Below, piece by piece: positions 31,879 through 40,757 of a stretch of DNA of 50,559 nucleotides (its first letter is position 1; each line of letters starts with the position of its first letter). The translations under genes were made by a program, and so were the position numbers. Source of the DNA: Sneathiella sp. (GTDB taxonomy: Bacteria > Pseudomonadota > Alphaproteobacteria > Sneathiellales > Sneathiellaceae); assembly GCA_002706985.1 (NCBI GenBank), contig PAKP01000038.1, positions 1 through 50,559 on the forward strand, written 5' to 3'. The notes beneath the pieces were generated by a model. That model was not told where the DNA came from, did not search any database, and saw only the letters and a list, made by a program, of their open reading frames with translations.

Positions 31879-31908
31879 GGCGCCGAAATCGGTTTCGGCG
31901 CCTTTTTT
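31879..31908 (+). terminator. Terminator after the YdcH-like gene
   Basis: GGCGCCGAAA (31879-31888), loop TCGG, TTTCGGCGCC (31893-31902), T6. Perfect 10-bp stem. Confidence 0.93.
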
Positions 31909-32110
31909 ATGATCTGATTTTGCGCGTCGGTCCGGGACGGCAAGAGGGTCGAAATTTTTTCGAAAAAAAAGCGATGCGAAGGGTATCAAAGGGCGGCCGG
32001 TTGGGGTAGGATCACGGCTTGCTCATACAGTAGAATTTGTCGATTTTTCGCGTAAAAACTTTTTACCGATTCGTCAAGCGTAATAATTTTCAAAATTTTT
32101 CCACAACCAG

Positions 32111-32139
32111 TTGACGTCTCATCGGCGTTTATACAATAT
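32111..32139 (+). promoter_or_regulatory. Promoter of nrdAB
   Basis: TTGACG (32111-32116, five of six to consensus), 17-bp spacer, CAATAT (32134-32139). The -10 lies inside the NrdR-like box. Confidence 0.5.
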
Positions 32140-32146
32140 GTAGTGG
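32131..32146 (+). promoter_or_regulatory. NrdR-box-like operator
   Basis: ATACAATATGTAGTGG matches 13 of 16 positions of the NrdR consensus ACACWATATATWGTGT. It covers the -10 box, as expected for ATP/dATP-sensing NrdR repression. A second box three helical turns downstream (32162-32177) is only a weak match. Confidence 0.5.
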
Positions 32147-32340
32147 TTAATGTCGTGTTTGAGTAGATATTGAGTTCCGCTAACGACACCAAAAACGGCA
32201 TATTTTTGAAATTACCGGAATAAACCACCAGCATATCCAGTAATTATTACAAAAATATGGCAAGCGGTGCGAAATATTATTATTGGGGTCGGTCCCGCCG
32301 ATTCCGCAGTATTAGTTGAGATCTGGAAGGGGTAAGAAAA

Positions 32341-34218
32341 ATGCTGGATACAGTTGAAATGCTAACGGATATCGTTCAGGTAAAGGATGGCGCGCGGGTC
32401 CATATTGACCATGGTCGCGACAAATATCTGACGGAATTCGGCATGGCGGTGCTGAAAGACCGCTATCTTCTGCCCGAGGAAAGCTTCCAGGATCTGTTCG
32501 GCCGGGTGGCCAGCGCCTATGGCGAGGATGACGCCCATGCGCAGCGCATCTATGAGTATATCAGCAAGCTCTGGTTCATGCCCTCGACGCCGGTTCTCTC
32601 CAACGGCGGCTCGACGCGCGGTTTGCCGATTTCCTGCTTCCTCAATGAATCGAACGACAGCCTGAAGGGAATCGTCAATCTCTGGACGGAAAATGTCTGG
32701 CTGGCGTCCAAGGGCGGCGGCATCGGCAGCTACTGGGGCAATCTGCGCTCGATCGGCGAAGGTGTCGGCGCGGTCGGCAAGACCTCCGGCGTGGTGCCCT
32801 TCATCCGTGTCATGGACAGCCTGACCCTCGCCATCAGCCAGGGGTCTTTGCGCCGCGGCTCGGCGGCCGTGTACCTCCCCATCTCCCATCCGGAGATCGA
32901 GGAGTTTATCGAGATTCGCCGCCCGACCGGGGGTGATCCCAACCGCAAGACGCCGAACCTGCATCACGGCATCCTTGTCTCCGACGCCTTCATGCGTGCG
33001 GTTGAGGAAGACAAGGAATGGGCGCTGACCAGTCCGCATGATCATGCTGTTGTCCGCACGATCAGCGCCCGCAGCCTGTGGATCCGCATCCTGACGGCCC
33101 GCGTCGAGACCGGCGAGCCCTATATCATCTTCAACGACCGGGTGAACTCCCTGATGCCGGAGCATCACAAGCTCGCCGGGCTGGAAGTGAAAACCTCAAA
33201 CCTCTGCGCGGAAATCACCCTGCCGACGGGCATTGATCATCTCGGCAAGGAGCGGACGGCGGTCTGCTGCCTGTCCTCGCTCAACCTTGAAAAATATGAC
33301 GAATGGGAAGGGCAGGACGGCTTTATCGAGGACGTGATGCTGTTCCTCGACAATGTGCTGCAGGATTTCATCGACCGCGCGCCGGACGAAATGGAACGGG
33401 CGAAATACGCCGCGGCGCGCGAGCGCAGCGTCGGCCTCGGCGTTATGGGCTTTCATTCCTTCCTGCAGGCCAAGCGCGTGCCGCTGGAATCGGTCATGGC
33501 GAAGGTCTGGAACCGCAAGATATTCACCCATATCCAGAAGGGCGTGAACGCTGCCTCCAAGGCGCTGGCGAAAACCCGCGGCGCCTGCCCGGATGCTGCG
33601 GACTATGGTTTCGAGGAGCGCTTCTCCAACAAGACGGCGATTGCGCCGACGGCCTCCATCTCCATCATCTGCGGCGGCGCCAGCCCGGGGATCGAGCCGG
33701 CCGCCGCCAACAGCTATACCCACAAGACGCTCTCGGGCAGCTTCAATGTGCGCAACCCGCATCTGAAACGGCTGCTGGCGGAGAAGGGGCAGGATACGGA
33801 AGAAATCTGGAGTTCCATCACCGTCAAGGAAGGCTCGGTGCAGCATCTCGATTTCTTGGATGATCACGAGAAGGACGTGTTCAAGACCGCGTTCGAGCTG
33901 GACCAGCGCTGGATCGTTGAACTCGCCGCCGATCGCACGCCGATGATCGACCAGTCGCAGTCGGTGAATATCTTCCTGCCCGCCGATGTGCACAAGCGCG
34001 ACCTGCACCAGATTCATTTCATGGCCTGGAAGCAGGGCGTGAAAAGCCTCTATTACTGCCGCTCCAAATCCATGCAGCGCGCGGAAGTGGTGGCGATGAA
34101 GGAGGAACTGCCCGAGGAACTCCGCGAACTCGCCGCGAGCCTTGCGCCCGCCGTCGCCCGCGCGGTCGAAAATGCCGGCGAGGCCGTCGATTACGAAGAA
34201 TGCCTCGCCTGTCAGTAG
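32341..34218 (+). CDS. nrdA: Ribonucleoside-diphosphate reductase large subunit
   Basis: A 625-residue class I alpha subunit that reduces ribonucleoside diphosphates. The ten-stranded barrel is recognised by MPSTPVLSNGGSTRGLPISCFLNE, WLASKGGGIGSYWGNLRSIG, SQGSLRRGSAAVYLPISHPEI, the active-site NLCAEITLPT with its Cys and Glu, GLGVMGFHSFLQ and TAIAPTASISIICGGASPGIEP. The tail CLACQ supplies the redox-shuttle CxxC. The protein is short and begins directly at the barrel, so the N-terminal ATP-cone is absent. Overall activity control by dATP at that site is therefore not expected, leaving NrdR-type control. The GGAAGGGGTAAGAAA ribosome-binding site is strong. nrdB follows after 44 bp. Confidence 0.95.
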   Translation: MLDTVEMLTDIVQVKDGARVHIDHGRDKYLTEFGMAVLKDRYLLPEESFQDLFGRVASAYGEDDAHAQRIYEYISKLWFMPSTPVLSNGGSTRGLPISCFLNESNDSLKGIVNLWTENVWLASKGGGIGSYWGNLRSIGEGVGAVGKTSGVVPFIRVMDSLTLAISQGSLRRGSAAVYLPISHPEIEEFIEIRRPTGGDPNRKTPNLHHGILVSDAFMRAVEEDKEWALTSPHDHAVVRTISARSLWIRILTARVETGEPYIIFNDRVNSLMPEHHKLAGLEVKTSNLCAEITLPTGIDHLGKERTAVCCLSSLNLEKYDEWEGQDGFIEDVMLFLDNVLQDFIDRAPDEMERAKYAAARERSVGLGVMGFHSFLQAKRVPLESVMAKVWNRKIFTHIQKGVNAASKALAKTRGACPDAADYGFEERFSNKTAIAPTASISIICGGASPGIEPAAANSYTHKTLSGSFNVRNPHLKRLLAEKGQDTEEIWSSITVKEGSVQHLDFLDDHEKDVFKTAFELDQRWIVELAADRTPMIDQSQSVNIFLPADVHKRDLHQIHFMAWKQGVKSLYYCRSKSMQRAEVVAMKEELPEELRELAASLAPAVARAVENAGEAVDYEECLACQ

Positions 34219-34262
34219 GGCGGGGCACATCCAACCGATTTTGTGAAGAATAGAATAGAAAC

Positions 34263-35222
34263 ATGTCCCTGCTCGATGCCAAGCCGGTCTACAAACCCTT
34301 CTCCTATCCCTGGTGCTACGATGCCTGGCTGAAACAGCAGCAAATCCACTGGCTGCCGGAGGAAGTGCCGCTCGCCGATGACGTGAAGGACTGGCACAAC
34401 ACCCTCTCGGAGTCGGAGCGGCATCTGCTGACGCAGATTTTCCGCTTCTTCACCCAGTCGGATATCGAGGTGAACAACTGCTACATGCGCCATTACACCC
34501 GCGTCTTCAAACCGACCGAGGTGCAGATGATGCTCGCCGCCTTCTCGAACATGGAGACGGTGCATATCGCCGCCTATTCGCATCTGCTGGACACCATCGG
34601 CATGCCCGAGACGGAATATTCCGCCTTCCTCCATTACAAGGAGATGAAGGACAAATACGACTATATGCAGCAGTTCAATGTCGACAACAAATCGGAGATT
34701 GCGAAGACCCTCGCCGTCTTCGGCGCCTTTACCGAGGGGCTACAGCTGTTCGCGAGTTTCGCCATCCTGCTCAACTTCCCGCGCACCGGCAAGATGAAGG
34801 GGATGGGGCAGATCGTCACCTGGTCCGTCCGCGACGAGAGCCTGCATTGCCACTCCATCATCAAGCTGTTCAAGACCTTCATTTCGGAAAACCCGGAAAT
34901 CTGGACGAAGGAATTCTGTCAGGAGCTCTATGCGACCTGCCGCGAGATCGTCATCCATGAGGACGCCTTTATCGACCTCGCCTTTGGCGCCGGCGATATC
35001 GAGGGGCTGACGGCGGACGAGATCAAGGCCTATATCCGCTATATCGCCGACCGCCGCCTCGTGCAGCTCGGCCTCGATGAAATCTACCATATCGAGAAAA
35101 ACCCGCTCCCCTGGCTCGATGCCATCCTCAACGCCGTCGAGCACACCAACTTCTTCGAGAACCGCGCCACGGAATACTCAAAGGCGGCAACGAAGGGGAC
35201 ATGGGAAGAGGCGTTTGCTTGA
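34263..35222 (+). CDS. nrdB: Ribonucleoside-diphosphate reductase small subunit
   Basis: A 319-residue class I beta subunit that holds the di-iron/tyrosyl radical cofactor. Metal ligands and radical site are visible: FFTQSDIEVNN, SNMETVHIAAYSHLLD (Glu-x-x-His-x-x-x-Tyr, the Tyr in the radical position), FGAFTEGLQLF (Glu) and SVRDESLHCHS (Glu, His). The end is NFFENRATEYSKAATKGTWEEAFA. A normal Tyr suggests class Ia rather than Ic. It forms an operon with nrdA. Eleven bases after its stop an AT-rich foreign gene begins, whose ribosome-binding site GAGGGGAAA starts at the last base of the nrdB stop codon. Confidence 0.96.
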   Translation: MSLLDAKPVYKPFSYPWCYDAWLKQQQIHWLPEEVPLADDVKDWHNTLSESERHLLTQIFRFFTQSDIEVNNCYMRHYTRVFKPTEVQMMLAAFSNMETVHIAAYSHLLDTIGMPETEYSAFLHYKEMKDKYDYMQQFNVDNKSEIAKTLAVFGAFTEGLQLFASFAILLNFPRTGKMKGMGQIVTWSVRDESLHCHSIIKLFKTFISENPEIWTKEFCQELYATCREIVIHEDAFIDLAFGAGDIEGLTADEIKAYIRYIADRRLVQLGLDEIYHIEKNPLPWLDAILNAVEHTNFFENRATEYSKAATKGTWEEAFA

Positions 35223-35232
35223 GGGGAAATAT

Positions 35233-35901
35233 TTGCGAAATAAGACCAACATCGCAGGAGCATTAATTACTGTTGTGTTACCGGGTATCTTCGGGTTTAT
35301 GGAGAAACCTACGGAAATGGGCATTGCTGTCGTTGCATGCGCTATCGCCTTGTCTTTCTTAAATCTTGATAAAATTCAAAGATTTAAAGGCGCTGGTTTT
35401 GAAGCCGAAATGAAGAAAGCTGTCGACGAAGCAAACGCAACAGTCAAACAATTAAGAATAGTTGCATTGACATCAGTAGAGGCAGCTTTAACAACTCTGA
35501 TGTCTAGTAGTTTTTTGGGTGGAACGAATTTGGACACTAAAATCAAGCTTCATGATCAATTGATTAATAGCTTGAAAGAAATAGGAATTTCGGATGTTGA
35601 TATTAATAAATCTTGTGAAAGATGGCATCGCGGAGTGGGATTAATCTTTCACAGAGGTATTAGGAAATCTATCGAAAAAGATAAATTTTCCTCGGAAGCA
35701 GAATATAAAAAGGTAATTTCTGAATACAACAATATACCGTCCTTCCATAGTGATTGGAGTGGACCTTCATCTGAAGAACTTAGAGATTTTATTAATGAAA
35801 AAGCTCATATGGGGCCAGAAACTGAAGAGCTTCTAAAGGATTATGAACATTACGAAAAAACGAAGACATTTCGACGTCGAAATATATTTGTTAATCTCTG
35901 A
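35233..35901 (+). CDS. AT-rich two-TM protein appended to the nrd operon
   Basis: A 222-residue protein that I cannot name. Residues 7-45 form two membrane helices (IAGALITVVLPGIFGFME and MGIAVVACAIALSFLNLD). Then comes a helical segment, IQRFKGAGFEAEMKKAVDEANATVKQLRIVALT, whose 'F-K-G-x-G-F-E-A-E' pattern I associate with small membrane-anchored proteins of defence islands. The rest is soluble and charged (SCERWHRGVGLIFHRGIRKSIE, ending FRRRNIFVNL). TTG 35233 is the start, with GAGGGGAAA at good spacing. The AT content is far above nrdB, so the gene was probably inserted here and uses nrd transcription. It converges with the DUF2971 gene 18 bp away. Function unknown. Confidence 0.6.
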   Translation: MRNKTNIAGALITVVLPGIFGFMEKPTEMGIAVVACAIALSFLNLDKIQRFKGAGFEAEMKKAVDEANATVKQLRIVALTSVEAALTTLMSSSFLGGTNLDTKIKLHDQLINSLKEIGISDVDINKSCERWHRGVGLIFHRGIRKSIEKDKFSSEAEYKKVISEYNNIPSFHSDWSGPSSEELRDFINEKAHMGPETEELLKDYEHYEKTKTFRRRNIFVNL

Positions 35902-35919
35902 GGCTTACAAAAGAATTCA

Positions 35920-36744
35920 TCATAGGTATCGATAACCCGATAGTTCCCATACACCAAATTCAATATTCCACTTCGTACCATTTTTTTGTGCGATATGCCT
36001 TAGATGCTGGAACCCAGAATTTGCCAATTCTTGTGCTGTATTTGGACCTAACGTGATTAAGACATCGGTCTCAGTGTTTGGTAGTTCATGTTCGATGTAC
36101 GGTATGAATACATTTCCTTTACTGGAAATGCGTAGCTTCCTGTCATTCCATCCGGCCGAAGAAACAAGTCTTATTTCATCTTCTGTATGAAATTCAGAAG
36201 ATTTGTGGCTTACTGATAGATCATGCAACTGTCCGAAAAAACGGCCTTTTTTAAGGATTTGGTTAGAAGCTTCTTGCGGACTAGGTTTCGGATCGCCTTT
36301 TTCAACTAGATCCTCAACTAATTGCTTCAAGAAATCATATGTCTCTTTTTGCTGAACTTCTTTAGTGTACTCCATATCTACTAGGCGTGTATTGGGGACG
36401 GTACGCAAATATTCTCGCTTGAATCCAATGCAATATCCTCCTTCTGGAGGACCATATGTTCGATACATAGTTAAATTATCATATCTATTCACAAATGAGG
36501 TGACGTAAGCATGTTTCCGAGCACCTAGGAAACTTTCTATTGCTTCTGCGATCGCATCGGTCATTTCGAAATCTGGCGATTTCCTCTTTCTTCTCAGAAA
36601 TTGGCGAATGTAATTTCTCGAGACATTTCCTTCTCTCTTGTCATTCAAGAAGTTGATGTCGGTCGCCCATATTGTCCGGTTGGATATTATGCTTAGTAGT
36701 GCATGAGCATCTGTGTAGTGATATACGTGATCGCTTAAATCCAT
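35920..36744 (-). CDS. DUF2971-family protein
   Basis: A 274-residue soluble protein with the DUF2971 start SDHVYHYTDAHALLSIISNRTIWATDINFLNDKREG. It continues with ARKHAYVTSFVNRYDNLTMYRTYGPPEGGYCIGFKREYL, which contains the family's conserved 'SFS/T..D...MW..Y' region in variant form, then SSEFHTEDEIRLV. The biochemical role of DUF2971 is unknown. ATG 36744 places the conserved block near the N-terminus; the frame extends to TTG 36825. It is AT-rich like the convergent two-TM gene, and the two may be one inserted unit. Confidence 0.75.
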   Translation of the reverse strand: MDLSDHVYHYTDAHALLSIISNRTIWATDINFLNDKREGNVSRNYIRQFLRRKRKSPDFEMTDAIAEAIESFLGARKHAYVTSFVNRYDNLTMYRTYGPPEGGYCIGFKREYLRTVPNTRLVDMEYTKEVQQKETYDFLKQLVEDLVEKGDPKPSPQEASNQILKKGRFFGQLHDLSVSHKSSEFHTEDEIRLVSSAGWNDRKLRISSKGNVFIPYIEHELPNTETDVLITLGPNTAQELANSGFQHLRHIAQKNGTKWNIEFGVWELSGYRYL

Positions 36745-36911
36745 GGAAATGTTATCCGAATACAACGTTGAAATTATGAAGTGCAATTGTAGCCAAAAGT
36801 CTAGTGTATGTATGCTCTCAATCAATCTAAAATAGTTCCAATAAAGATATATAGGCTTAAACCTCCCCCGCCGTTTATGATGCGCGAGTGTGCGGGCAGG
36901 AGGAGGTGGGG

Positions 36912-38027
36912 ATGAGGCTCTGGAAGAAGGTGAGTATCGGCGTAAGCTCCGGGGTGCTGCTGATTGTCCTCGCCGTGGTCAGCATCGGCTATACCTTAAG
37001 CGCCCATATCTATGGCGCGCGGCTCGCGCGCGGCGAGGCCTCGCCGCATTATCACGAGGGTGGCTTCGTCAATCCGGAGCGGCAGGCCGAATATGAGCTC
37101 AGCTGGGACTATCTGCGGGAGCAGTTCTTCGGCGAGCAGCAGCGCGTGCCGCCGGCGCCGCTGCCGGTGATGATGATGCCCGCCGACTATCTGAGCGGGC
37201 CCGCGCCCGAGGCGTTGCGCGCGACCTGGCTCGGCCATTCCAGCGTCCTGATCGAGATGGCGGGGCTGCGGCTCCTGACCGATCCGGTCCTCTCCGAGCG
37301 GGCATCGCCCTTTCATTTTGCCGGACCGAAGCGCTTTCATCCGTCGCCGCTGCCGCTTGCGGCGCTTGACAATATCGACGCGGCGCTGATCTCCCACAAT
37401 CATTACGATCATATGGATGAGGCGACGGTGCGCCATCTGGCGGCGCAGGGCACGGTGTTCTTCCTCCCCCTCGGCGCGGGCGCGCATCTGGAGGCATGGG
37501 AGGTGCCACCAGAGCAGACTATCGAGCTTGACTGGTGGGAGACGCGGCCCTTTGGCGAACTTGCCATTGTCGCGACGCCAACGCGGCATTATTCGGGGCG
37601 CGGGCTGTTCGATTACAAGGCGACCTTCTGGTCCTCCTGGTCGATCCTCGGGCCCGAGACGCGCGTGTTCTTTAGTGGCGATAGCGGCTATTCGAAGCTG
37701 TTCACGGAGATCGGCGAGCGCTTCGGCCCCTTCGATCTCAACCTGATCAAGGTCGGCTCCTACGGGCCCGGGCAGGCGTGGGAGGATATCCATATGACGC
37801 CGGAGGATGCGGTTCAGGTGGCCCGCGATCTCGGCGGCGGGCCGATGCTGCCGGTGCATTGGGCGACCTTCAACCTCGGCATTCATGCCTGGGACGAGCC
37901 GATCCATCGCACGATCAAGGCGGCGGAGGAAAAGGGCGTCGAGCTTATCACCCCGCATCTCGGCGAGACCGTCGAGATGACCGCCCCGTTCCAGAGCACC
38001 CGCTGGTGGGAGGCGGTCGGGAAGTGA
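36912..38027 (+). CDS. MBL-fold hydrolase, NAPE-PLD-like
   Basis: A 371-residue membrane-anchored metallo-beta-lactamase-fold protein. An N-terminal TM (VSIGVSSGVLLIVLAVVSIGYTLS) is followed by GGFVNPE and the catalytic domain: ATWLGHSSVLIEMAGLRLLTDPVLSERASPFHFAGPKRFHPSPLPL, the HxHxDH metal motif in ALISHNHYDHMDEATV, FFLPLGAGAHLEAW, TPTRHYSGRG, FFSGDSGYSKLF and MLPVHWATFNLG. This set of motifs is typical of NAPE-PLD-like phospholipase D/UlaG-type hydrolases. Lipid substrate is inferred from family only. A strong AGGAGG precedes ATG 36912. Confidence 0.88.
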   Translation: MRLWKKVSIGVSSGVLLIVLAVVSIGYTLSAHIYGARLARGEASPHYHEGGFVNPERQAEYELSWDYLREQFFGEQQRVPPAPLPVMMMPADYLSGPAPEALRATWLGHSSVLIEMAGLRLLTDPVLSERASPFHFAGPKRFHPSPLPLAALDNIDAALISHNHYDHMDEATVRHLAAQGTVFFLPLGAGAHLEAWEVPPEQTIELDWWETRPFGELAIVATPTRHYSGRGLFDYKATFWSSWSILGPETRVFFSGDSGYSKLFTEIGERFGPFDLNLIKVGSYGPGQAWEDIHMTPEDAVQVARDLGGGPMLPVHWATFNLGIHAWDEPIHRTIKAAEEKGVELITPHLGETVEMTAPFQSTRWWEAVGK

Positions 38028-38033
38028 TGGAAA

Positions 38034-38399
38034 CTAGGGCCGGGGCGGGGTCTCCACCTCTTTCATGTCCCCATCGGCCACGGCGAAGGGCTCTCCGCCC
38101 GCTGTCAGTACCGCGCGGTCCTTCATATTCTTGAAATCGAACATGGCATTCAGCACCACGTCATCGCGACCCTGATATTCCTTCGGCCGATAGATACAGA
38201 TGCCCATCTCGTCATCCAGCCTCTGATAGGTGTATGTCGCGTCTCCGGCAAGGACGCCGTTCGCCGTGACGTAGCAGGTTGTCTCGGTCTCATAGGTGAC
38301 CGTATGGGTCGTGAGGTCGGTGAAATCGCCGGTGAGGGAATGATGCACCCCCGTCCATTCAAGGCTTTTACCGACGAGGGAATGCGGGGCGATGGCCAT
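38034..38399 (-). CDS. Small protein, possibly MoaF-like/calycin fold
   Basis: A 121-residue protein: LVGKSLEWTGVHHSLTGDFT, THTVTYETETTCYVTANGVL, ATYTYQRLDDEMGICIYRPK, VLNAMFDFKNMKDRAVLTAG and a short acidic end. Alternating strands with Y-x-Y-x-x-L and 'VLNAMFDF' resemble MoaF-type or lipocalin-like barrels, but the match is loose. No signal peptide. It lies 13 bp downstream of the cyclase-hydrolase gene (whose stop is at 38413) on the same strand, so co-transcription is likely. Confidence 0.5.
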   Translation of the reverse strand: MAIAPHSLVGKSLEWTGVHHSLTGDFTDLTTHTVTYETETTCYVTANGVLAGDATYTYQRLDDEMGICIYRPKEYQGRDDVVLNAMFDFKNMKDRAVLTAGGEPFAVADGDMKEVETPPRP

Positions 38400-38412
38400 A
38401 GGCTCCTTCCTT

Positions 38413-39807
38413 TCAGCTATGCTCCGCGAGAAAGTTCAGTACGTCGCGCTCCAGCAGCGGCCAGGCGGGGTCGTTCTCCGGCACCAGATGGTTCGGGCTG
38501 TCATAGCTGACAAAGCGGGCGTTGGGCAGGGCGGCGGCGAGGCGCTGTCCCTCCTTCAGCGGCTGCATCCTGTCATGGCGGCAATGGGCGACGAGACAGG
38601 GCGCGCGCACCTCGCCCAGCAGCTCCATCACATCCACATTGTCGAGGACTTCGCGGTAGCGCCCGAGATTCTCCGGCGAGATCATCTCGCGCATATCCTC
38701 GGCGAAGCGGCGGCGGTCTTCCTCGCTCGCGCCGGGCACGATGGTCTGCGCGAGCAGATCGCGAAGCGAGGGATACTCATCGTCCCAGCCTGCCCGCATC
38801 ATCGCGCGGAAGGCTTCGGCCAGCTTGGCATCATGTTCGTTGCCGCGTTTCGCCCGGCCCTTTGCATAACCGCCGATCATGACGATGGCGGAGACCCGTT
38901 CCGGCTGACGGGCGGCGAAAGCGGCGGCGATGGCGGCGCCTTGCGAGAAGGCGAGAATGGGTGCGCGGTCGATCCCGGCGGCATCGAACACGGCCTCCAG
39001 ATCGTCGACGAAGCGGTCAACGGAGATTTCCTCCACGTCCCAATCCGAGAGGCCATTGCCACGCGCATCGAAGCGGACGAGGCGATATTTATTCGCAATC
39101 GATGTGGTCATCGGCGCGAAGCCGGGACTGCGCCAGTCGAGCTGCAGATGGCTGATCCAGTTGGGGGCTTTGACGATGGGCGGACCCTCGCCATTTGCCG
39201 TCCAGGCGAGGCGGACTTTGTCCTTCGCGGTGCAGAATTTGATCTCCTGCGCCTCGGAAATGCGGCGGCGTTCCTCTTTGACACCAAGGTCGGAAAAATC
39301 GACCGATAGCACCTCGATCGGCTGCTCGATCCCCTTGTAGCTATGCATCCCCTCCCGGCGGAGGCGGGCCGTGATATGGCTACCCGCAAGGTCGCGGACA
39401 ATGCGCGAGATAAGTATGCCGCCCGGTTCTGCCGCCGCCTGAAGGCGCGCCGCGATATTGACCGCATCGCCAAAGACATCCTCCGCCTCGACGACCACAT
39501 CGCCGACATGGATTCCGGCGCGGAGGCGGATCGGATCGTCGTGGCTGAAGGGCTGGTCGGAAGAGCGGAGTGCGTTCTGGATGGTAACGGCGCAGTTAAG
39601 CGCCTCGATCGCCGCGGAAAACTCGATCAGCGCCCCATCGCCGAGCAGCTTGACCACCCGGCCGTTATGCGCGGTGACGGCGGGCGTGACGATCTCGCGA
39701 AAGATGATGTTCAGCGCTTTCAGCAGCCCGGGCGAATCCGCTTGCATCATCCGGCTGAAACCGACGACATCGAGGGAGAGTATCGCCGCAAGGCGTTGTT
39801 GACGCAT
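38413..39807 (-). CDS. Class III cyclase fused to alpha/beta hydrolase
   Basis: A 464-residue soluble fusion. Residues 1-170 form a class III cyclase: AAILSLDVVGFSRMMQADS (metal Asp), VVKLLGDGALIEF (adenine-type Lys and second Asp) and DVFGDAVNIAARLQAAAEPG. Residues ~190-460 form an alpha/beta hydrolase: WRSPGFAPMTTSIANKYRLVRFDARGNGLSD, the nucleophile elbow ILAFSQGAAIAAAFA, Asp in VAHCRHDRMQP and His in SPNHLVPENDPAW. This fusion is recurrent in alphaproteobacteria; the hydrolase may act as a small-molecule sensor or as an enzyme. ATG 39807 places the cyclase motif at the usual distance; an earlier in-frame start adds 25 residues. Confidence 0.9.
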   Translation of the reverse strand: MRQQRLAAILSLDVVGFSRMMQADSPGLLKALNIIFREIVTPAVTAHNGRVVKLLGDGALIEFSAAIEALNCAVTIQNALRSSDQPFSHDDPIRLRAGIHVGDVVVEAEDVFGDAVNIAARLQAAAEPGGILISRIVRDLAGSHITARLRREGMHSYKGIEQPIEVLSVDFSDLGVKEERRRISEAQEIKFCTAKDKVRLAWTANGEGPPIVKAPNWISHLQLDWRSPGFAPMTTSIANKYRLVRFDARGNGLSDWDVEEISVDRFVDDLEAVFDAAGIDRAPILAFSQGAAIAAAFAARQPERVSAIVMIGGYAKGRAKRGNEHDAKLAEAFRAMMRAGWDDEYPSLRDLLAQTIVPGASEEDRRRFAEDMREMISPENLGRYREVLDNVDVMELLGEVRAPCLVAHCRHDRMQPLKEGQRLAAALPNARFVSYDSPNHLVPENDPAWPLLERDVLNFLAEHS

Positions 39808-39962
39808 CGTATTTGTCCGGCCTGTCTCTGTGAATGACAATAAAGGACCTAGCATTTTTTCGGGAGCCTGCCTAGCAGCCACCGTAGAAAGCTGCTTGCC
39901 GGTGGTTATTTGCCGGTAATCCGTCTAGGCTTGGGGCGTGGAGAATAGCGCGCGAGGTGGAT

Positions 39963-40721
39963 ATGGACAAGAAAGAATACAAGAGAGAGCTCAAGTCCCT
40001 GCAGATCGAGTTGGTCAAGCTGCAGCGGCACATCATTGCCCACGACCAGCAGGTGCTGATTTTGTTCGAAGGACGGGACGCCGCGGGCAAGGACGGCACG
40101 ATCAAGCGGATCACGCAGCATCTCTCTCCGCGGGAAACGCGGGTTGTCGCGCTCGGCAAGCCGTCAAACCGGGAGCAGGCAAGCTGGTATTTTCAGCGCT
40201 ATACCTCCCATCTTCCGGCCGAGGGGGAAATGGCCCTCTTTAACCGCAGCTGGTACAATCGTGCCGGGGTCGAGCGGGTAATGGGCTTCTGCACCGACAA
40301 GGAGTACGATAATTTCATGGCCACGGTCGTCTCATTCGAACAGTTACTGGTCGCGAACGGAGTCCAGCTTCACAAATATTACCTCGATATCACCAAGGAT
40401 GAGCAGGCGGCCCGGCTCGAGGACCGGCGCGTTGATCCGCTCAAGACCTGGAAGATCAGCCCCATAGACGCGGTCGCGCTGGAGCATTGGGACGACTACA
40501 GCGCCGCGCGCAATGAGATGCTGCAGCGAACCCACAATCCGGTCAGCCCGTGGCATATCGTAAGGGCGGATAACAAAAAGCAGGCACGCCTCAATGTGAT
40601 CCGCCACCTGATGGCCCATGTGGACTGCCCGGAGAAGGACCTGACCCATACCCATCCCGACCCGGAGATTATCTTCGAGTTCGATGAGAAGCATCTTATC
40701 GATGGGACGATAGCATCCTAA
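39963..40721 (+). CDS. ppk2: Polyphosphate kinase 2
   Basis: A 252-residue PPK2-family nucleotide kinase that transfers phosphate between polyphosphate and nucleoside di- or monophosphates. Features: Walker A in ILFEGRDAAGKDGTIKRI, then YFQRYTSHLPAEGEMALFNRSWYNRAGVERVMGF (Walker B and lid), HKYYLDITKDEQAARLEDR and DPLKTWKISPIDAVALEHWDDY, ending before the acidic FEFDEKHL. Single-domain length fits class I PPK2. The preceding GAGGTG is at good spacing from ATG 39963. It is divergent from the cyclase-hydrolase gene. Confidence 0.95.
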   Translation: MDKKEYKRELKSLQIELVKLQRHIIAHDQQVLILFEGRDAAGKDGTIKRITQHLSPRETRVVALGKPSNREQASWYFQRYTSHLPAEGEMALFNRSWYNRAGVERVMGFCTDKEYDNFMATVVSFEQLLVANGVQLHKYYLDITKDEQAARLEDRRVDPLKTWKISPIDAVALEHWDDYSAARNEMLQRTHNPVSPWHIVRADNKKQARLNVIRHLMAHVDCPEKDLTHTHPDPEIIFEFDEKHLIDGTIAS

Positions 40722-40757
40722 TCCGGAGGTGCGTGCTCGCCGGAAAAGAGCCTGTGC

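Larger units (their letters stand above)
31909..32340. other. 430-bp AT-rich control region upstream of nrdA
   Basis: There is no supported gene. A leftward ORF (31986-32234) has no ribosome-binding site and covers the nrd promoter, so I reject it. The stretch contains a sigma70-type promoter and an NrdR-like box (32111-32146), then ~190 bases of AT-rich leader before nrdA. It is unusually long for an nrd upstream region. Confidence 0.6.

Noticed and set aside
31986..32234. 82-codon leftward ORF upstream of nrdA
   Set aside because: No ribosome-binding site, and it overlaps the nrd promoter and NrdR-like box. Its openness is explained by AT-rich noncoding DNA.
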